A stretch of 64,000 nt of DNA. It comes from Pantoea sp. Ap-967 (lineage in GTDB: Bacteria > Pseudomonadota > Gammaproteobacteria > Pseudomonadales > Pseudomonadaceae). Under the pieces are notes generated by a model, which saw nothing but the letters and a program-made list of their open reading frames with translations, had not been told where the DNA came from and searched no databases. The stretch is taken from positions 62,001-126,000 of the forward strand of contig NZ_VWXK01000017.1 of NCBI RefSeq assembly GCF_011752565.1, read 5' to 3'. The translations under genes were made by a program, and so were the position numbers. Below, piece after piece: positions 8,137-16,502 of the stretch (its first letter is position 1; every line of letters begins with the position of its first letter).

Positions 8137-8592
8137 TCAGGCCTTCAGGGCCTGGGCAAACTCGGCCAACCAAGGCTCGGCATCGGCTTCCGGGGTCACG
8201 GTTTCGCTGGCATCGAGCTGCAGCATCGGCAGCACTTCACGCACGCCCAGCTCGGCAAACAGCTCGCGCATCTGCTCGCCGCCACCGCAGTAGGTATCGC
8301 CATAGCTCGTATCGCCCAGGGCAATCACCGCCCCCGGCAAGCCACGCCAGGCAGCCGGCAGGGTATCGCGAAGGGTGCTGTACAGCGGCATCAGGTTATC
8401 CGGCAACTCGCCCATACCCGTGGTCGAGGTCACCGCCAGCAAAGCCTGCGGGGCGAAGCCTTCGATGTCTTGCTGGGTAGCGCGGCCGGCATGCCAGGCC
8501 TGGAACCCGGCGGCCTTGAGCAGCGACTCGGCATGGCGGGCAACTTCTTCGGCGGTGCCATACACCGAACCGGAAATAATGGCGACTTTCAT
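8137..8592 (-). CDS. Flavodoxin (MioC-like)
   Basis: The 151-residue protein starts MKVAIISGSVYGTAEEVARH, where SGSVYGTAEE is the FMN phosphate-binding loop of flavodoxins. It continues with LLAVTSTTGMGELPDNL and LGDTSYGDTYCGGGEQM, the two loops around the FMN ring. The length is right for a short-chain flavodoxin of the MioC type. It would carry one or two electrons in the cytoplasm; the partner is unknown. The LOV gene is divergent from it across 94 bp, so both FMN-binding proteins share a promoter region. Confidence 0.85.
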   Translation of the reverse strand: MKVAIISGSVYGTAEEVARHAESLLKAAGFQAWHAGRATQQDIEGFAPQALLAVTSTTGMGELPDNLMPLYSTLRDTLPAAWRGLPGAVIALGDTSYGDTYCGGGEQMRELFAELGVREVLPMLQLDASETVTPEADAEPWLAEFAQALKA

Positions 8593-8686
8593 CGGGAAGA
8601 GATTCCGAAACTGAGTGAAAACGTAGGATACTAGCATCCGACGCTGGCAAAAGGCCTCCTCATCCCAAAGTCCCAACGGTCCGCAC

Positions 8687-9115
8687 ATGATCAATGCGCA
8701 GCTGCTGCAATCGATGGTCGATGCTTCCAATGACGGGATCGTGGTCGCCGAACTGGAAGGCGATGACACCATTCTGATCTACGTCAACCCCGCCTTCGAG
8801 CGCCTGACCGGCTACAGCCGTGACGAAATCCTCTACCAGGACTGCCGCTTCCTGCAGGGCGACGACCGCGACCAGCTGGCCCGCGCGCGCATTCGCAAGG
8901 CCCTGGCCGCTGGCCTGCCCTGCCGTGAAGTGCTGCGCAACTACCGCAAGGATGGCAGTGCCTTCTGGAACGAATTGTCGATCACCCCGGTGCGCCAGGA
9001 CGGCGAGCCTCATTTGTATTTCATCGGCATCCAGAAGGATGTCACCCGCCAGGTCGAGCTGGAACGCGAGCTGGCCGAACTGAACGCGCGTCGCCTTCCC
9101 GACGAGCGCGTCTGA
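8687..9115 (+). CDS. Short LOV-domain blue-light photoreceptor (PpSB1-LOV type)
   Basis: The 142-residue protein is a single LOV domain with flanking helices and no fused output domain. It is very close to the P. putida PpSB1-LOV sequence as I remember it (KT2440 PP_4629). The photoactive cysteine is C53 in YQDCRFLQG, and NYRKDGSAFWNELSITPV supplies the FMN-contacting Asn residues. Blue light forms a reversible FMN-C4a adduct with C53. In KT2440 the PpSB-LOV proteins are needed for light-induced transcription together with the LitR-type PplR regulators. A PplR-type gene is two genes downstream here. Confidence 0.93.
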   Translation: MINAQLLQSMVDASNDGIVVAELEGDDTILIYVNPAFERLTGYSRDEILYQDCRFLQGDDRDQLARARIRKALAAGLPCREVLRNYRKDGSAFWNELSITPVRQDGEPHLYFIGIQKDVTRQVELERELAELNARRLPDERV

Positions 9116-9175
9116 ACCAAACACCCTGGGCACGGTCAATCCATCTTGAAGAAGTCGTCATTACCGAGTTCGATC

Positions 9176-9793
9176 ATGCAAGCCGATGCCCTCCTGACCC
9201 AGGATGAGCTGGATTTCATCCAGAACATGCAGCACTCCCCGCAATTGAACCTGGCCGACCCGGTGTCGAGTCTGCTGGTCAATGGCGACAGCCGCATCCA
9301 GTCGCTGCTGACCCGCCTGGTGGCCAACGAGCAGGTTACCCTGCAGGCCCAGTTCAACAACCAGCAGATCAGCTTCCCGCTGCAACTGGTTGAGGACGAA
9401 TTCCACGCCCTGCACTTGCAGCTGGGCTCCCCGGAAATCTACGAAGACGGCCCACAGTTGCGCCCCTGGCGCCTGTCGATGGAACAGCCAAGCCCGTTGC
9501 GCGATGCCAAAGGCAAGGCCAGCGGCCTGCTGGTACGCGATATTTCCTTCAAAGGTGCACTGCTGGAGCTGCGTGGCCTGGCCCAGGCGCCGTCACGCTT
9601 CGACCTGTTCTTCGCTCCCGCCGGCCTGCCACCGATCAGCCTGCACGGCCGCCTGCGCCGGCGCATTGGCCCGGACCTGGCCGCCTACGACCTCAGCCGC
9701 AGCGCCACCGATGAAGTCGAGCGCCTGCGCGAATATATTCTCCAAGCCCACCGCCAGGCTCACCCGGAACTGCACGCTCAGGTATCGAGCTGA
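9176..9793 (+). CDS. PilZ-like domain protein of unknown function
   Basis: The protein has 205 residues from the ATG at 9176; an in-frame TTG at 9146 is an alternative start. The N-terminal half resembles the YcgR-N arrangement (a beta-rich segment around residues 45-95). The C-terminal part has a RDISFKGALLEL segment, which matches the D-x-S-x-x-G core of PilZ c-di-GMP receptors, but the upstream RxxxR half is weak (RPWRLS). It lies between the LOV and LitR-type genes and overlaps the latter's 3' end by 16 bp in convergent orientation. A link between light sensing and c-di-GMP is possible but unproven. Confidence 0.55.
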   Translation: MQADALLTQDELDFIQNMQHSPQLNLADPVSSLLVNGDSRIQSLLTRLVANEQVTLQAQFNNQQISFPLQLVEDEFHALHLQLGSPEIYEDGPQLRPWRLSMEQPSPLRDAKGKASGLLVRDISFKGALLELRGLAQAPSRFDLFFAPAGLPPISLHGRLRRRIGPDLAAYDLSRSATDEVERLREYILQAHRQAHPELHAQVSS

Positions 9794-10722
9794 CCGGCCA
9801 GGTACTGGCGCAGCCGCTGACGCATCACCGCCCCTTCAGCCCCCAGGCACACCACCGGGGTTCCGGCCAGGCTGTCCTGGGCCAGCGGCGCTGCCTCGCC
9901 AGCCAACAGCAACGGGCACTGCAGGCTTGGCGCCATGCGCACCAGGCGCTTGCCCATGCCAGCGGTGAGGGCGTGGTTGGCAAACAGCACCAAGGCATCC
10001 GGCCTTAGCCGCTCGCACACCAACGCCAGTTCATCCAACGGTTGCCCCGGCATCAGCAGGGTCACGCCGACATCCTCGCTGCCCAGCATCAAGCCTGCCA
10101 CCTGCAACTCCAACTCCTGGCAAGGCCCCGGCAGCGGCGCCAGCACCAGGCGGCGCGGCTGTGCCTTGCGGGGTGACTGCTGGTGTGACTGCTGGTGTGA
10201 AAAGACCCGCCCTCTCAGGAACTGGTCCAGAAACAGCCATTCACTGGCCTGGCCATACGCCCCCTGCCCTGCCGCCAAGTCGTGCCACACGGGCATCAGT
10301 ACCTCGGTGAACGCCCGCTCCAGTGCCATGGCTGCGCTTAGCTGGTCGAACAGTTGCGCCAAGGCCGCGGTGTCGAAGCGCTGTACCGCTTCGCGCAGCA
10401 GGGCCTGGCTGCGCGAGGAGGGTTCGGCAACGGCCACGTCCTGCACCGAGGCCTGGCCGCGGGCCAGGATGCTGGCGACCTTGCTCACCGCCACACCGCG
10501 CTCCAGCCAGCCTCGGATGCGCCGGATGGTGTCGATGTCGGCCTGGGAATACAAGCGATGGCCACTGTCGGTGCGGGTTGGCTGGATCAGCCCATGGCGC
10601 CGCTCCCACGCCCGAAGGGTGACTGCGTTGACTCCGGTGAGCCGGGAAACCTCGCGTATCGGAAACAGCGCCTGGTGCGCCAGGGCACCCTGGGTTTGCG
10701 GGCCAGCTGCGTGATCGTTCAT
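9778..10722 (-). CDS. Class II LitR/CarH-type MerR regulator (PplR3-like)
   Basis: The 314-residue protein has an N-terminal MerR winged helix (FPIREVSRLTGVNAVTLRAW, about residues 20-39) and a C-terminal region with the layout of the B12-binding half of CarH/LitR. The expected W-x9-E-H cobalamin motif is degenerate: WHDLAAGQGAYGQASEW has the Trp and Glu but Trp replaces His. That fits class II LitR proteins, which do not need B12. From memory, KT2440 pplR3 sits beside PpSB1-LOV, and three PplRs with two LOV proteins control light-induced genes. A 12-bp tandem repeat at 10174-10200 encodes SHQQSHQQS. Confidence 0.82.
   Translation of the reverse strand: MNDHAAGPQTQGALAHQALFPIREVSRLTGVNAVTLRAWERRHGLIQPTRTDSGHRLYSQADIDTIRRIRGWLERGVAVSKVASILARGQASVQDVAVAEPSSRSQALLREAVQRFDTAALAQLFDQLSAAMALERAFTEVLMPVWHDLAAGQGAYGQASEWLFLDQFLRGRVFSHQQSHQQSPRKAQPRRLVLAPLPGPCQELELQVAGLMLGSEDVGVTLLMPGQPLDELALVCERLRPDALVLFANHALTAGMGKRLVRMAPSLQCPLLLAGEAAPLAQDSLAGTPVVCLGAEGAVMRQRLRQYLAGQLDT
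10174..10200. repeat. 12-bp tandem repeat inside the LitR-type gene
   Basis: TGACTGCTGGTG occurs twice in tandem followed by a partial third copy (TGA). It encodes repeated SHQQ units on the minus strand. Because the unit is a multiple of three, copy-number change would not break the frame. Confidence 0.85.
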
Positions 10723-10862
10723 CAGCGCTGAAATAACCTGTGTGCGGACGTTGAACGAGCATTCTACTACGGCGCGCAGCCAGCGCGTGTAGGCCGTACA
10801 ACCGTCAGGCAGTTCGGGTATGCTGGGGGCAACGACAGAGCAGACAAGTTGACCACCCGCAC

Positions 10863-11555
10863 ATGAACAACCCTATTCTCGTCACCGGCGCCAGCCAGCG
10901 CGTAGGGCTGGCCCTGGCCCTGGACCTGGCACAGGCCGGCCATACGGTCGTCAGTGCCAGCCGCACCCCGCTAGCGCAGTCCGCGCACCCGAATATCGTG
11001 CAGTTCCAGGCCGACCTGTGCGTGAAGGCTGACCGCGAGGCCCTGGTCGATTTCCTCAAGCACAACTACGACGGCCTGCGGGCGATCATCCACAACGCTT
11101 CCTTGTGGCTGGACGATGGCCTGGACAACCTGGACACCATGTTCCGCCTGCACGTCGAAGCCCCGTACCACCTGAACCTGGCCCTGGGCGACCTGCTGGC
11201 CAAGGTGGAAAAGGCCGACATCATCCATATCTGCGACGAAACCTCCTCGCGCGGCAGCAAGGGCCACATCGGCTACGCCGCCACCAAGGCAGCGCTGCAG
11301 AACATGGTGCTGTCGTTCGCCGAAAAGTACGCACCCAAGGTGCACGTCAACGGTATCCTGCCGGGCCTGCTGATCCTCAAGGAAGGGGGCGACGAGGCCT
11401 ATCGCCAGCAAACCCTGAAAAAAGCCCTGCTGGAGTTCGAACCCGGCGCCGCGCCGCTGATCGAGACGGTCAATTACCTGCTCGCCAGCCAGTACAGCAC
11501 CGGCAGCCAGGTGGTCATCAACGGTGGCCGCCATCTGAAGAACCGTATCACCTGA
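10863..11555 (+). CDS. folM: Dihydromonapterin reductase (SDR family)
   Basis: The 230-residue SDR protein has the N-terminal cofactor motif TGASQRVGLALA, NAS in IIHNASLWLDD, and GYAATKAAL carrying the Tyr/Lys pair. The GASQRVG and SLWLDDGLDNLD segments are typical of FolM. The enzyme reduces dihydromonapterin to tetrahydromonapterin, the pterin cofactor of phenylalanine hydroxylase in Pseudomonas, and has minor dihydrofolate reductase activity. It is followed after 10 bp by a DUF1244 gene and then hopJ, so three genes appear to form one transcript. Here folM is not next to folE/folX. Confidence 0.88.
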   Translation: MNNPILVTGASQRVGLALALDLAQAGHTVVSASRTPLAQSAHPNIVQFQADLCVKADREALVDFLKHNYDGLRAIIHNASLWLDDGLDNLDTMFRLHVEAPYHLNLALGDLLAKVEKADIIHICDETSSRGSKGHIGYAATKAALQNMVLSFAEKYAPKVHVNGILPGLLILKEGGDEAYRQQTLKKALLEFEPGAAPLIETVNYLLASQYSTGSQVVINGGRHLKNRIT

Positions 11556-11565
11556 AGAGACGCCC

Positions 11566-11859
11566 ATGACCCCTCAACAGCAACTTGAGCTGGAGGCCGC
11601 CGCCTTCCGCCGCCTGGTCGACCACCTGCGCACGCGCACCGATGTGCAGAACATCGACCTGATGAACCTCTCCGGCTTCTGCCGCAACTGCCTGTCCAAG
11701 TGGTACAAGGCCGCCGCCGACGAGCGCCAGGTCGACCTCAGCCTGGACGACGCCCGCGAAGCGGTATACGGCATGCCTTACGCCGAGTGGAAAGCCCAAT
11801 ACCAGAAAGAAGCCAGCGCCGAGCAGCAAGCGGCGTTTGAAAAAGGAAAAACCTCGTGA
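11566..11859 (+). CDS. DUF1244 family protein
   Basis: The protein has 97 residues and is rich in helix-forming sequence. It contains the family hallmark LSGFCRNCLSKWYKAAA, with a CxxC pair near residues 42-45 that could bind metal, and GMPYAEWKAQYQ. The function of DUF1244 is unknown. It lies 10 bp after folM and overlaps the following hopJ start by 4 bp (GTGA), a tight translational coupling. Confidence 0.85.
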   Translation: MTPQQQLELEAAAFRRLVDHLRTRTDVQNIDLMNLSGFCRNCLSKWYKAAADERQVDLSLDDAREAVYGMPYAEWKAQYQKEASAEQQAAFEKGKTS

Positions 11860-12197
11860 CTGATCTGAACACCCTGCGCGCCAGCCTTGCCAGCGGCCAA
11901 CATGCCTTTGCCGACACCCTGGCGTTCATTGCCGGCAACTACAGCTACCAGCCCCAGGCCTTCAACAACGGCGGCGTGGAAAATGCCGCCGGGCAGAACG
12001 AAGGCTCGTGCAAGACCCTGGGCCTGGCCCTGCTGGAAGGCCTGAGCGACCAGGAAGCGTTGCTGGCCTTTGGCGAGCACTACCGCGATGTGCTGGCCAC
12101 GCCCGAGGGCAGTGACCACAGCAATATCCGTGCGTTGATCAAGCATGGCTTGGCGGGCGTCAAGTTCGCGGCCCAGCCACTGGCGCGCAACGCCTGA
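11856..12197 (+). CDS. HopJ-family protein
   Basis: The 113-residue protein carries the HopJ pattern FIAGNYSYQPQAFNNGG and NEGSCKTLGLALL. The family name comes from a Pseudomonas syringae protein once listed as a type III effector. Members are widespread in free-living bacteria, and no secretion genes are nearby, so an effector role is unlikely here. The GTG start overlaps the DUF1244 stop. Its steady pairing with DUF1244 suggests a housekeeping function that I cannot name. Confidence 0.82.
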   Translation: MTDLNTLRASLASGQHAFADTLAFIAGNYSYQPQAFNNGGVENAAGQNEGSCKTLGLALLEGLSDQEALLAFGEHYRDVLATPEGSDHSNIRALIKHGLAGVKFAAQPLARNA

Positions 12198-12217
12198 TAG
12201 CGCAGGGGCGGGCGGCA

Positions 12218-13126
12218 TCAACCGACGACCTGCCCCGGCCCTCCTGCCAGCAACTGGCCTTGCTGCAACCACTGCAGTGCAATCGGCCACAGGCTTTCGC
12301 GGAAGCGATCGTGGAAGAAGGCGAAATGGCCGATCTCTTCGACTGAGATATCCACAGGCGCAATCCGCAAATGCCGCCGCTGCGCTGGGGGCAGGTAGCC
12401 GAGCAAGCGCTCGGTGGCCGCTACCGTGCCGAACGGATCATCCGTCAGGCTGATGGCCAAGGTCGCAGCCTTTACCTGGGCAAACGGCAGCCTGGCCAAC
12501 GCGCGTCCGCTCGGGCGCTGTTCATAGCGCGGCGTGCGGGTGGTCCAGTCGTGCACGACGCCGGCCGGGGTATCCTCCATCCAGCCCAGGCGCTTGCCGG
12601 GAAAATAGCCGAAAGTGCGGGTCAGCAGCGGCATCACCACATGCCACTTGCCAAACAGCCGCCAGCGCTGGTCGGCGGCATAGTCGCGCCAGTAGGCGAA
12701 CTGGGCGCCCACCATCACCACCCGCCGCACCCGCCCGGCCGACGCTGCCAGGCCCACCGCGCAGCCACCGAAACTGTGGCCGACCACGTCCACCGGTTGC
12801 CCGGGATAATGGGTGGCGGCGTGCGCCAGCATGGCTTCGAAATCCAGCCGGCCCCAATCGCTCCAGGAGGCCTGGAAGCCGCGCAGGGAGGCCGGGCGTG
12901 ATTCGCCGATGCCACGGTAGTCATAGGTGAGTACGTCAAAGCCTTGGGCGAACAGGTAGTCGGCAAAGCGCGAATAGTAGCGGCAGCGCACCGAGGTGGC
13001 GGCGTTGATGATCACCAGCGGGCGCAGGGGATCGGGCTGGGCGTGGCGCCAGCAGAAGCCACCGAGGCTGTAGCCGTCGGCTGCGGCCTGGCGAAAGGCA
13101 GTGGCGGGTTGGGTGTGGCTGCTCAT
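12218..13126 (-). CDS. Alpha/beta hydrolase
   Basis: The protein has 302 residues from the ATG at 13126 (MSSHTQPATAF). VDVVGHSFGGCAVGL gives a GHSFG nucleophile elbow with a catalytic Ser. LTYDYRGIGESRPASL is the typical strand-loop before it, and SVEEIGHFAFFHDRF near the C-terminus supplies the His. The pattern matches the YheT/Hydrolase_4-like proteins annotated as predicted serine hydrolases of about 300 residues. The substrate is unknown. It converges on the folM-hopJ operon with a 20-bp gap. Confidence 0.75.
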   Translation of the reverse strand: MSSHTQPATAFRQAAADGYSLGGFCWRHAQPDPLRPLVIINAATSVRCRYYSRFADYLFAQGFDVLTYDYRGIGESRPASLRGFQASWSDWGRLDFEAMLAHAATHYPGQPVDVVGHSFGGCAVGLAASAGRVRRVVMVGAQFAYWRDYAADQRWRLFGKWHVVMPLLTRTFGYFPGKRLGWMEDTPAGVVHDWTTRTPRYEQRPSGRALARLPFAQVKAATLAISLTDDPFGTVAATERLLGYLPPAQRRHLRIAPVDISVEEIGHFAFFHDRFRESLWPIALQWLQQGQLLAGGPGQVVG

Positions 13127-13212
13127 GGCGCATTCCCTGTTGTTGTGCGCCAAAACTAGCAAAAAAATGATGGCCTGTACCGGCCCGTTCGCACCGACGG
13201 AGTGTGCGCCGT

Positions 13213-13335
13213 CCCCGGTAGGAGCGAGCGCAGCTCGCGATGGGGCGCGCAGCGGCCCCAGGTTTTCAGTTTCGCAACTGATAACGCCGGGGCTGCTTTG
13301 CAGCCCATCGCGAGCGTTGCTCGCTCCTACCGGGG
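13213..13335. repeat. Two-armed intergenic repeat (type B), reverse orientation
   Basis: One arm starts GGTAGGAGCGAGCGCAGCTCG and runs into GCGCGCAGCGGCCCC. The other arm is GGGGCTGCTTTGCAGCCCAT leading to CTCGCTCCTACC. A spacer of about 30 bp containing GATAACGCC separates them. The same element occurs at 28126, 33214, 58025 and, rearranged, at 44161. Confidence 0.85.
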
Positions 13336-13391
13336 GCAGCAGCGTTTGAAAACGCAATTGCCCGCGAAGGGGCCGGTACAGGCTTGGCCGA

Positions 13392-14603
13392 TTACAGCTC
13401 GACGCAGTCGAACTTCACATCGGTGGCCACGTCTTCGTCGTAGTTGACGTCAGCACGCTCGAAGCCGAACAGGTTGAGGAACTGCTTCTTGTAACCGGCA
13501 TAGTCGGTCAGCTCGAACAGGTTCTCGGTGGTCACCTGTGGCCACATGGCCTTGCAGGCATCCTGCACGTCGTCGCGCAGTTCCCAGTCGTCCAGGCGCA
13601 GGCGGGCTTTCTCGTCCACCTCGGCCGGGGCGCCGTCGGCGCGGTACATGCGGTCGCGGAACATGCGGTCCAGCTGGTCCTGGGTGCCCTCGTGAACGCC
13701 CTTCTCCTGCATGATCTTGAAGACCATCGACAGGTACAGCGGCATCACCGGAATGGCCGAGCTGGCCTGGGTGACCACCGACTTCAGCACCGCCACGTTG
13801 GCGCCGCCCTTCACTTCAGCGGCCAGCTTCTGGTTCAGGCGCAGCGCGGTTTCGTCCAGGTCCTGCTTGGCCTGGCCCAGGGCGCCGTGCCAGTAGATCG
13901 GCCAGGTGATTTCGGTGCCGATGTAGCTGAAGGCCACGGTACGCGCACCTTCGGCCAGCACGTCGGCGCCGGCCAGGGCATCGATCCACAGCTGCCAGTC
14001 CTGGCCACCCATGACGGTGACGGTGTCGGCGATTTCCTGCTCGGTGGCCGGCTCGATGCTGGCCTCGATGATGGTGTCCTTGTTGGTGTCGATGGCGGTC
14101 GACTTGTACGGCTGGCCGATCGGCTTGAGCGCGGAACGGATCACTTCACCGGTCTGCGGCAGCTTGCGCACCGGGGATGCCAGCGAGTAGATGACCAGGT
14201 CGACCTTGCCGCCCATTTCGTTCTTGATCAGCTCGATGACCTTGGCACGGGCTTCGTCGGAGAAGGCGTCACCGTTGATCGACTTGCTGTACAGGCCCTC
14301 GGCCTTGGCGAACTTGTCGAAGGCGGCAGCGTTGTACCAGCCGGCGGTACCGGCCTTGGTCTCGGTGCCTGGTTTTTCGAAGAACACGCCCAGGGTGTCG
14401 GCCTTGAAGCCGAAGGCGGCGGTGATGCGGGCCGCCAGGCCGTAGCCGCTGGAAGCACCGATGACCAGGACCTTCTTCGGGCCATCCTCGCGCACGCCCA
14501 GCTTGCGGGTGGCTTCGATCTGGTCACGGACGTTGAGCTCGCAGCCCTTCGGGTGAGTCGTGGTGCAGATGAAACCGCGAACCTTAGGATGAATGATGGC
14601 CAA
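13392..14603 (-). CDS. fabV: Enoyl-[acyl-carrier-protein] reductase FabV
   Basis: The protein has 403 residues from a TTG start at 14603, giving (M)AIIHPKVRGFICTTTHPKG, the usual FabV N-terminus; the in-frame ATG upstream would add 13 unlikely residues. VLVIGASSGYGLAARI is the NADH-binding loop, and YWHGALGQAK is the FabV Y-x8-K active-site motif. The enzyme reduces trans-2-enoyl-ACP/CoA at the last step of fatty-acid elongation and is the triclosan-tolerant type. No fab genes are adjacent. Confidence 0.94.
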   Translation of the reverse strand: MAIIHPKVRGFICTTTHPKGCELNVRDQIEATRKLGVREDGPKKVLVIGASSGYGLAARITAAFGFKADTLGVFFEKPGTETKAGTAGWYNAAAFDKFAKAEGLYSKSINGDAFSDEARAKVIELIKNEMGGKVDLVIYSLASPVRKLPQTGEVIRSALKPIGQPYKSTAIDTNKDTIIEASIEPATEQEIADTVTVMGGQDWQLWIDALAGADVLAEGARTVAFSYIGTEITWPIYWHGALGQAKQDLDETALRLNQKLAAEVKGGANVAVLKSVVTQASSAIPVMPLYLSMVFKIMQEKGVHEGTQDQLDRMFRDRMYRADGAPAEVDEKARLRLDDWELRDDVQDACKAMWPQVTTENLFELTDYAGYKKQFLNLFGFERADVNYDEDVATDVKFDCVEL

Positions 14604-14795
14604 TGTCTGTACCTCGTCAGGTTTATGCCGGGGAAGCGCCACTGGGGCGATTCCGATTGATCAGAGGGTGAGACTACCCCCGCAGGTTATCCGACACATA
14701 TTACGGGCTGAACCCGGGGGATTCAAAACCACGGTGCGCCGCGTGGCGATCAACCCTGCCGGAAAACCCGCCCCGCACCCGGGATGAGGCGTGAA

Positions 14796-16487
14796 TCAAT
14801 TGCTCGTCATCTCACACGGGGCAGCACTTGCCTGGCGATTGGCAAACATCTCGCTCAACTGCAAGGGTTTCATATGCAACAGGCCCGCTGGCGTTTCGCA
14901 CACAGGCTGGATGAAGTTGTCGCTGAACAGCAACTTCCCATGCACGAAATACTCACCCGCCCGCCAATTGGGGTTGTCGATACGGGTCCCCAACTTCGAC
15001 GCGAGCCAATGGCCAATTTCGTAATGGCTGACCCAGCGCTCCGGCAACAGGGCGTCCAGTGCCTGGGGCGGCGCTTCGCGGGCCACCACGATCACCGGCA
15101 CATCGGTCACTTCCGGTACCAGCGCGTTGTGCCCCCACTTGCCATTTTCGCCCAGGCGCTGACCATGGTCACCGGTGATGACCAGGTAGCGCTCACCTTC
15201 CAGGCGTTCGAAACGCTCCAGCACCTCTGCCAGCAGGCCGTCGAGGTAGTGAATCGAGTTGTCATAGGCATTGGCCTGGGCCTGCGGCCCGTTGTCTGGC
15301 CAGGGTGCTTGGGCTGCTTCATTCAGGTAGTTGCGTGCATAAGGCAGGTGCGCGGTACGCAGGTTGAGCACCACGAAGTTGCGCTCGGCGAATGCCTGCT
15401 GGTCGAGGATGCCGAGCAGGGCCCGATCCTGCTGCTGGAGAAAGCGCAGCGGGTGATCCTCGCGGGTGATCGATACATCCAGGTAGCGGCTGCCCAGGTG
15501 CGCCAGCAGGCGTGACTCCTGTGACGAGATCCAGTGGGTACGCAGCCCCGCTTCACGGGCGAAGCGGAACAGGTTGACCTCGCCGCTGCGCAGCCGGTGG
15601 TCCTGGCCCGGCTCGCGAATCGGGTTCAGCAGGTAGGGCAGGCTGACATCCGTGGCCACCCCCGCCGAAATGCCGGGGCGCACCAGCGCGCTGGGGTGCC
15701 CGGCCAGGTAGGCGTCGAGCCTGGGCGTGGTTTGCCGCGCATAGCCATAGAGGCTAAGGCGTTCGCTACGCAGGGAATCGGCCACCACCAGCCACACATG
15801 CCTGGCCGTGCTGGGCACCGCGTTTAACCGATACGGCGCGTAGGGCGCCTGGGGCACTGCCAGTTCAGGCTTGAACGCCAGGCGCACGGCCCAGGCCGAG
15901 AACGCGTTGAGGCTGTTGTGCAGCCCACTGCGGGTCGGCCCCGGGGTGAATGAATCGAGGTTGCGATAGGTCGCACGGTAGGGCTTGGCCAGCAGCACCA
16001 CGGCGATCAGCACCAGGGCCCAGCGGCTGGCAGGCAGTGCGACGTGCTTGGGCAGCACCCAGTGCACGCCGATCAACAGCCCATAAGGCACCAGCACGCT
16101 GGCCAGGGCCGGCCAGTGCTCGGCCAGGCTGTGCCTGGCGGTTTCCCAGACCTCGCCCGGCTCGCGCAGCAAGCTGCGGATATCGATGGCACTCAGCGGC
16201 TCGCCAATGAAGCTGACAGTTGCCAGTTGCAGCACCTGCATCGTCGCGAACAGCAGCAGAATCGCCACCACCAGCACACGCAGGTTGCACAGCCACAAGG
16301 CCAGGCAGAACAGCCACAGGCCGGCAACCCAACCCGCTTCGAGTTCGGCGCGGTTGGCCGGTGTGAACAACTGCTGGATAAAGTCATCGGCCAACAGCAA
16401 CAGGCAACTCAGGCTGGCCAGGGCGAGCAGGCGCAGCCAGGCCGCGCCGGTTTCGCCGCCGCGCCGGAGGGTAATGTGCATCAACAT
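14796..16487 (-). CDS. EptA-like membrane phosphoethanolamine transferase family protein
   Basis: The 563-residue protein has about five N-terminal membrane segments (residues 15-165) and a periplasmic alkaline-phosphatase-fold domain. Key sites are visible: VVADSLRSERLSLYGY (D236, where EptA has Glu in ETAR), SAGVATDVSLPYLL (T279, the candidate phospho-accepting Thr), and ITGDHGQRLGENGKWGHN (metal-binding Asp/His). Family members modify lipid A or other glycans with phosphoethanolamine; the true acceptor is not evident. It follows the cytochrome b561 gene by 15 bp in an operon divergent from a two-component system. The variant first motif suggests a subfamily distinct from classical EptA. 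Confidence 0.72.
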   Translation of the reverse strand: MLMHITLRRGGETGAAWLRLLALASLSCLLLLADDFIQQLFTPANRAELEAGWVAGLWLFCLALWLCNLRVLVVAILLLFATMQVLQLATVSFIGEPLSAIDIRSLLREPGEVWETARHSLAEHWPALASVLVPYGLLIGVHWVLPKHVALPASRWALVLIAVVLLAKPYRATYRNLDSFTPGPTRSGLHNSLNAFSAWAVRLAFKPELAVPQAPYAPYRLNAVPSTARHVWLVVADSLRSERLSLYGYARQTTPRLDAYLAGHPSALVRPGISAGVATDVSLPYLLNPIREPGQDHRLRSGEVNLFRFAREAGLRTHWISSQESRLLAHLGSRYLDVSITREDHPLRFLQQQDRALLGILDQQAFAERNFVVLNLRTAHLPYARNYLNEAAQAPWPDNGPQAQANAYDNSIHYLDGLLAEVLERFERLEGERYLVITGDHGQRLGENGKWGHNALVPEVTDVPVIVVAREAPPQALDALLPERWVSHYEIGHWLASKLGTRIDNPNWRAGEYFVHGKLLFSDNFIQPVCETPAGLLHMKPLQLSEMFANRQASAAPCEMTSN

Positions 16488-16502
16488 CGGGAATACTCGT
16501 GA

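Noticed and set aside
11856..12197. HopJ as a type III secreted effector
   Set aside because: There are no secretion genes, chaperone or hrp-box nearby, and it is translationally coupled to DUF1244 in a housekeeping-like operon.
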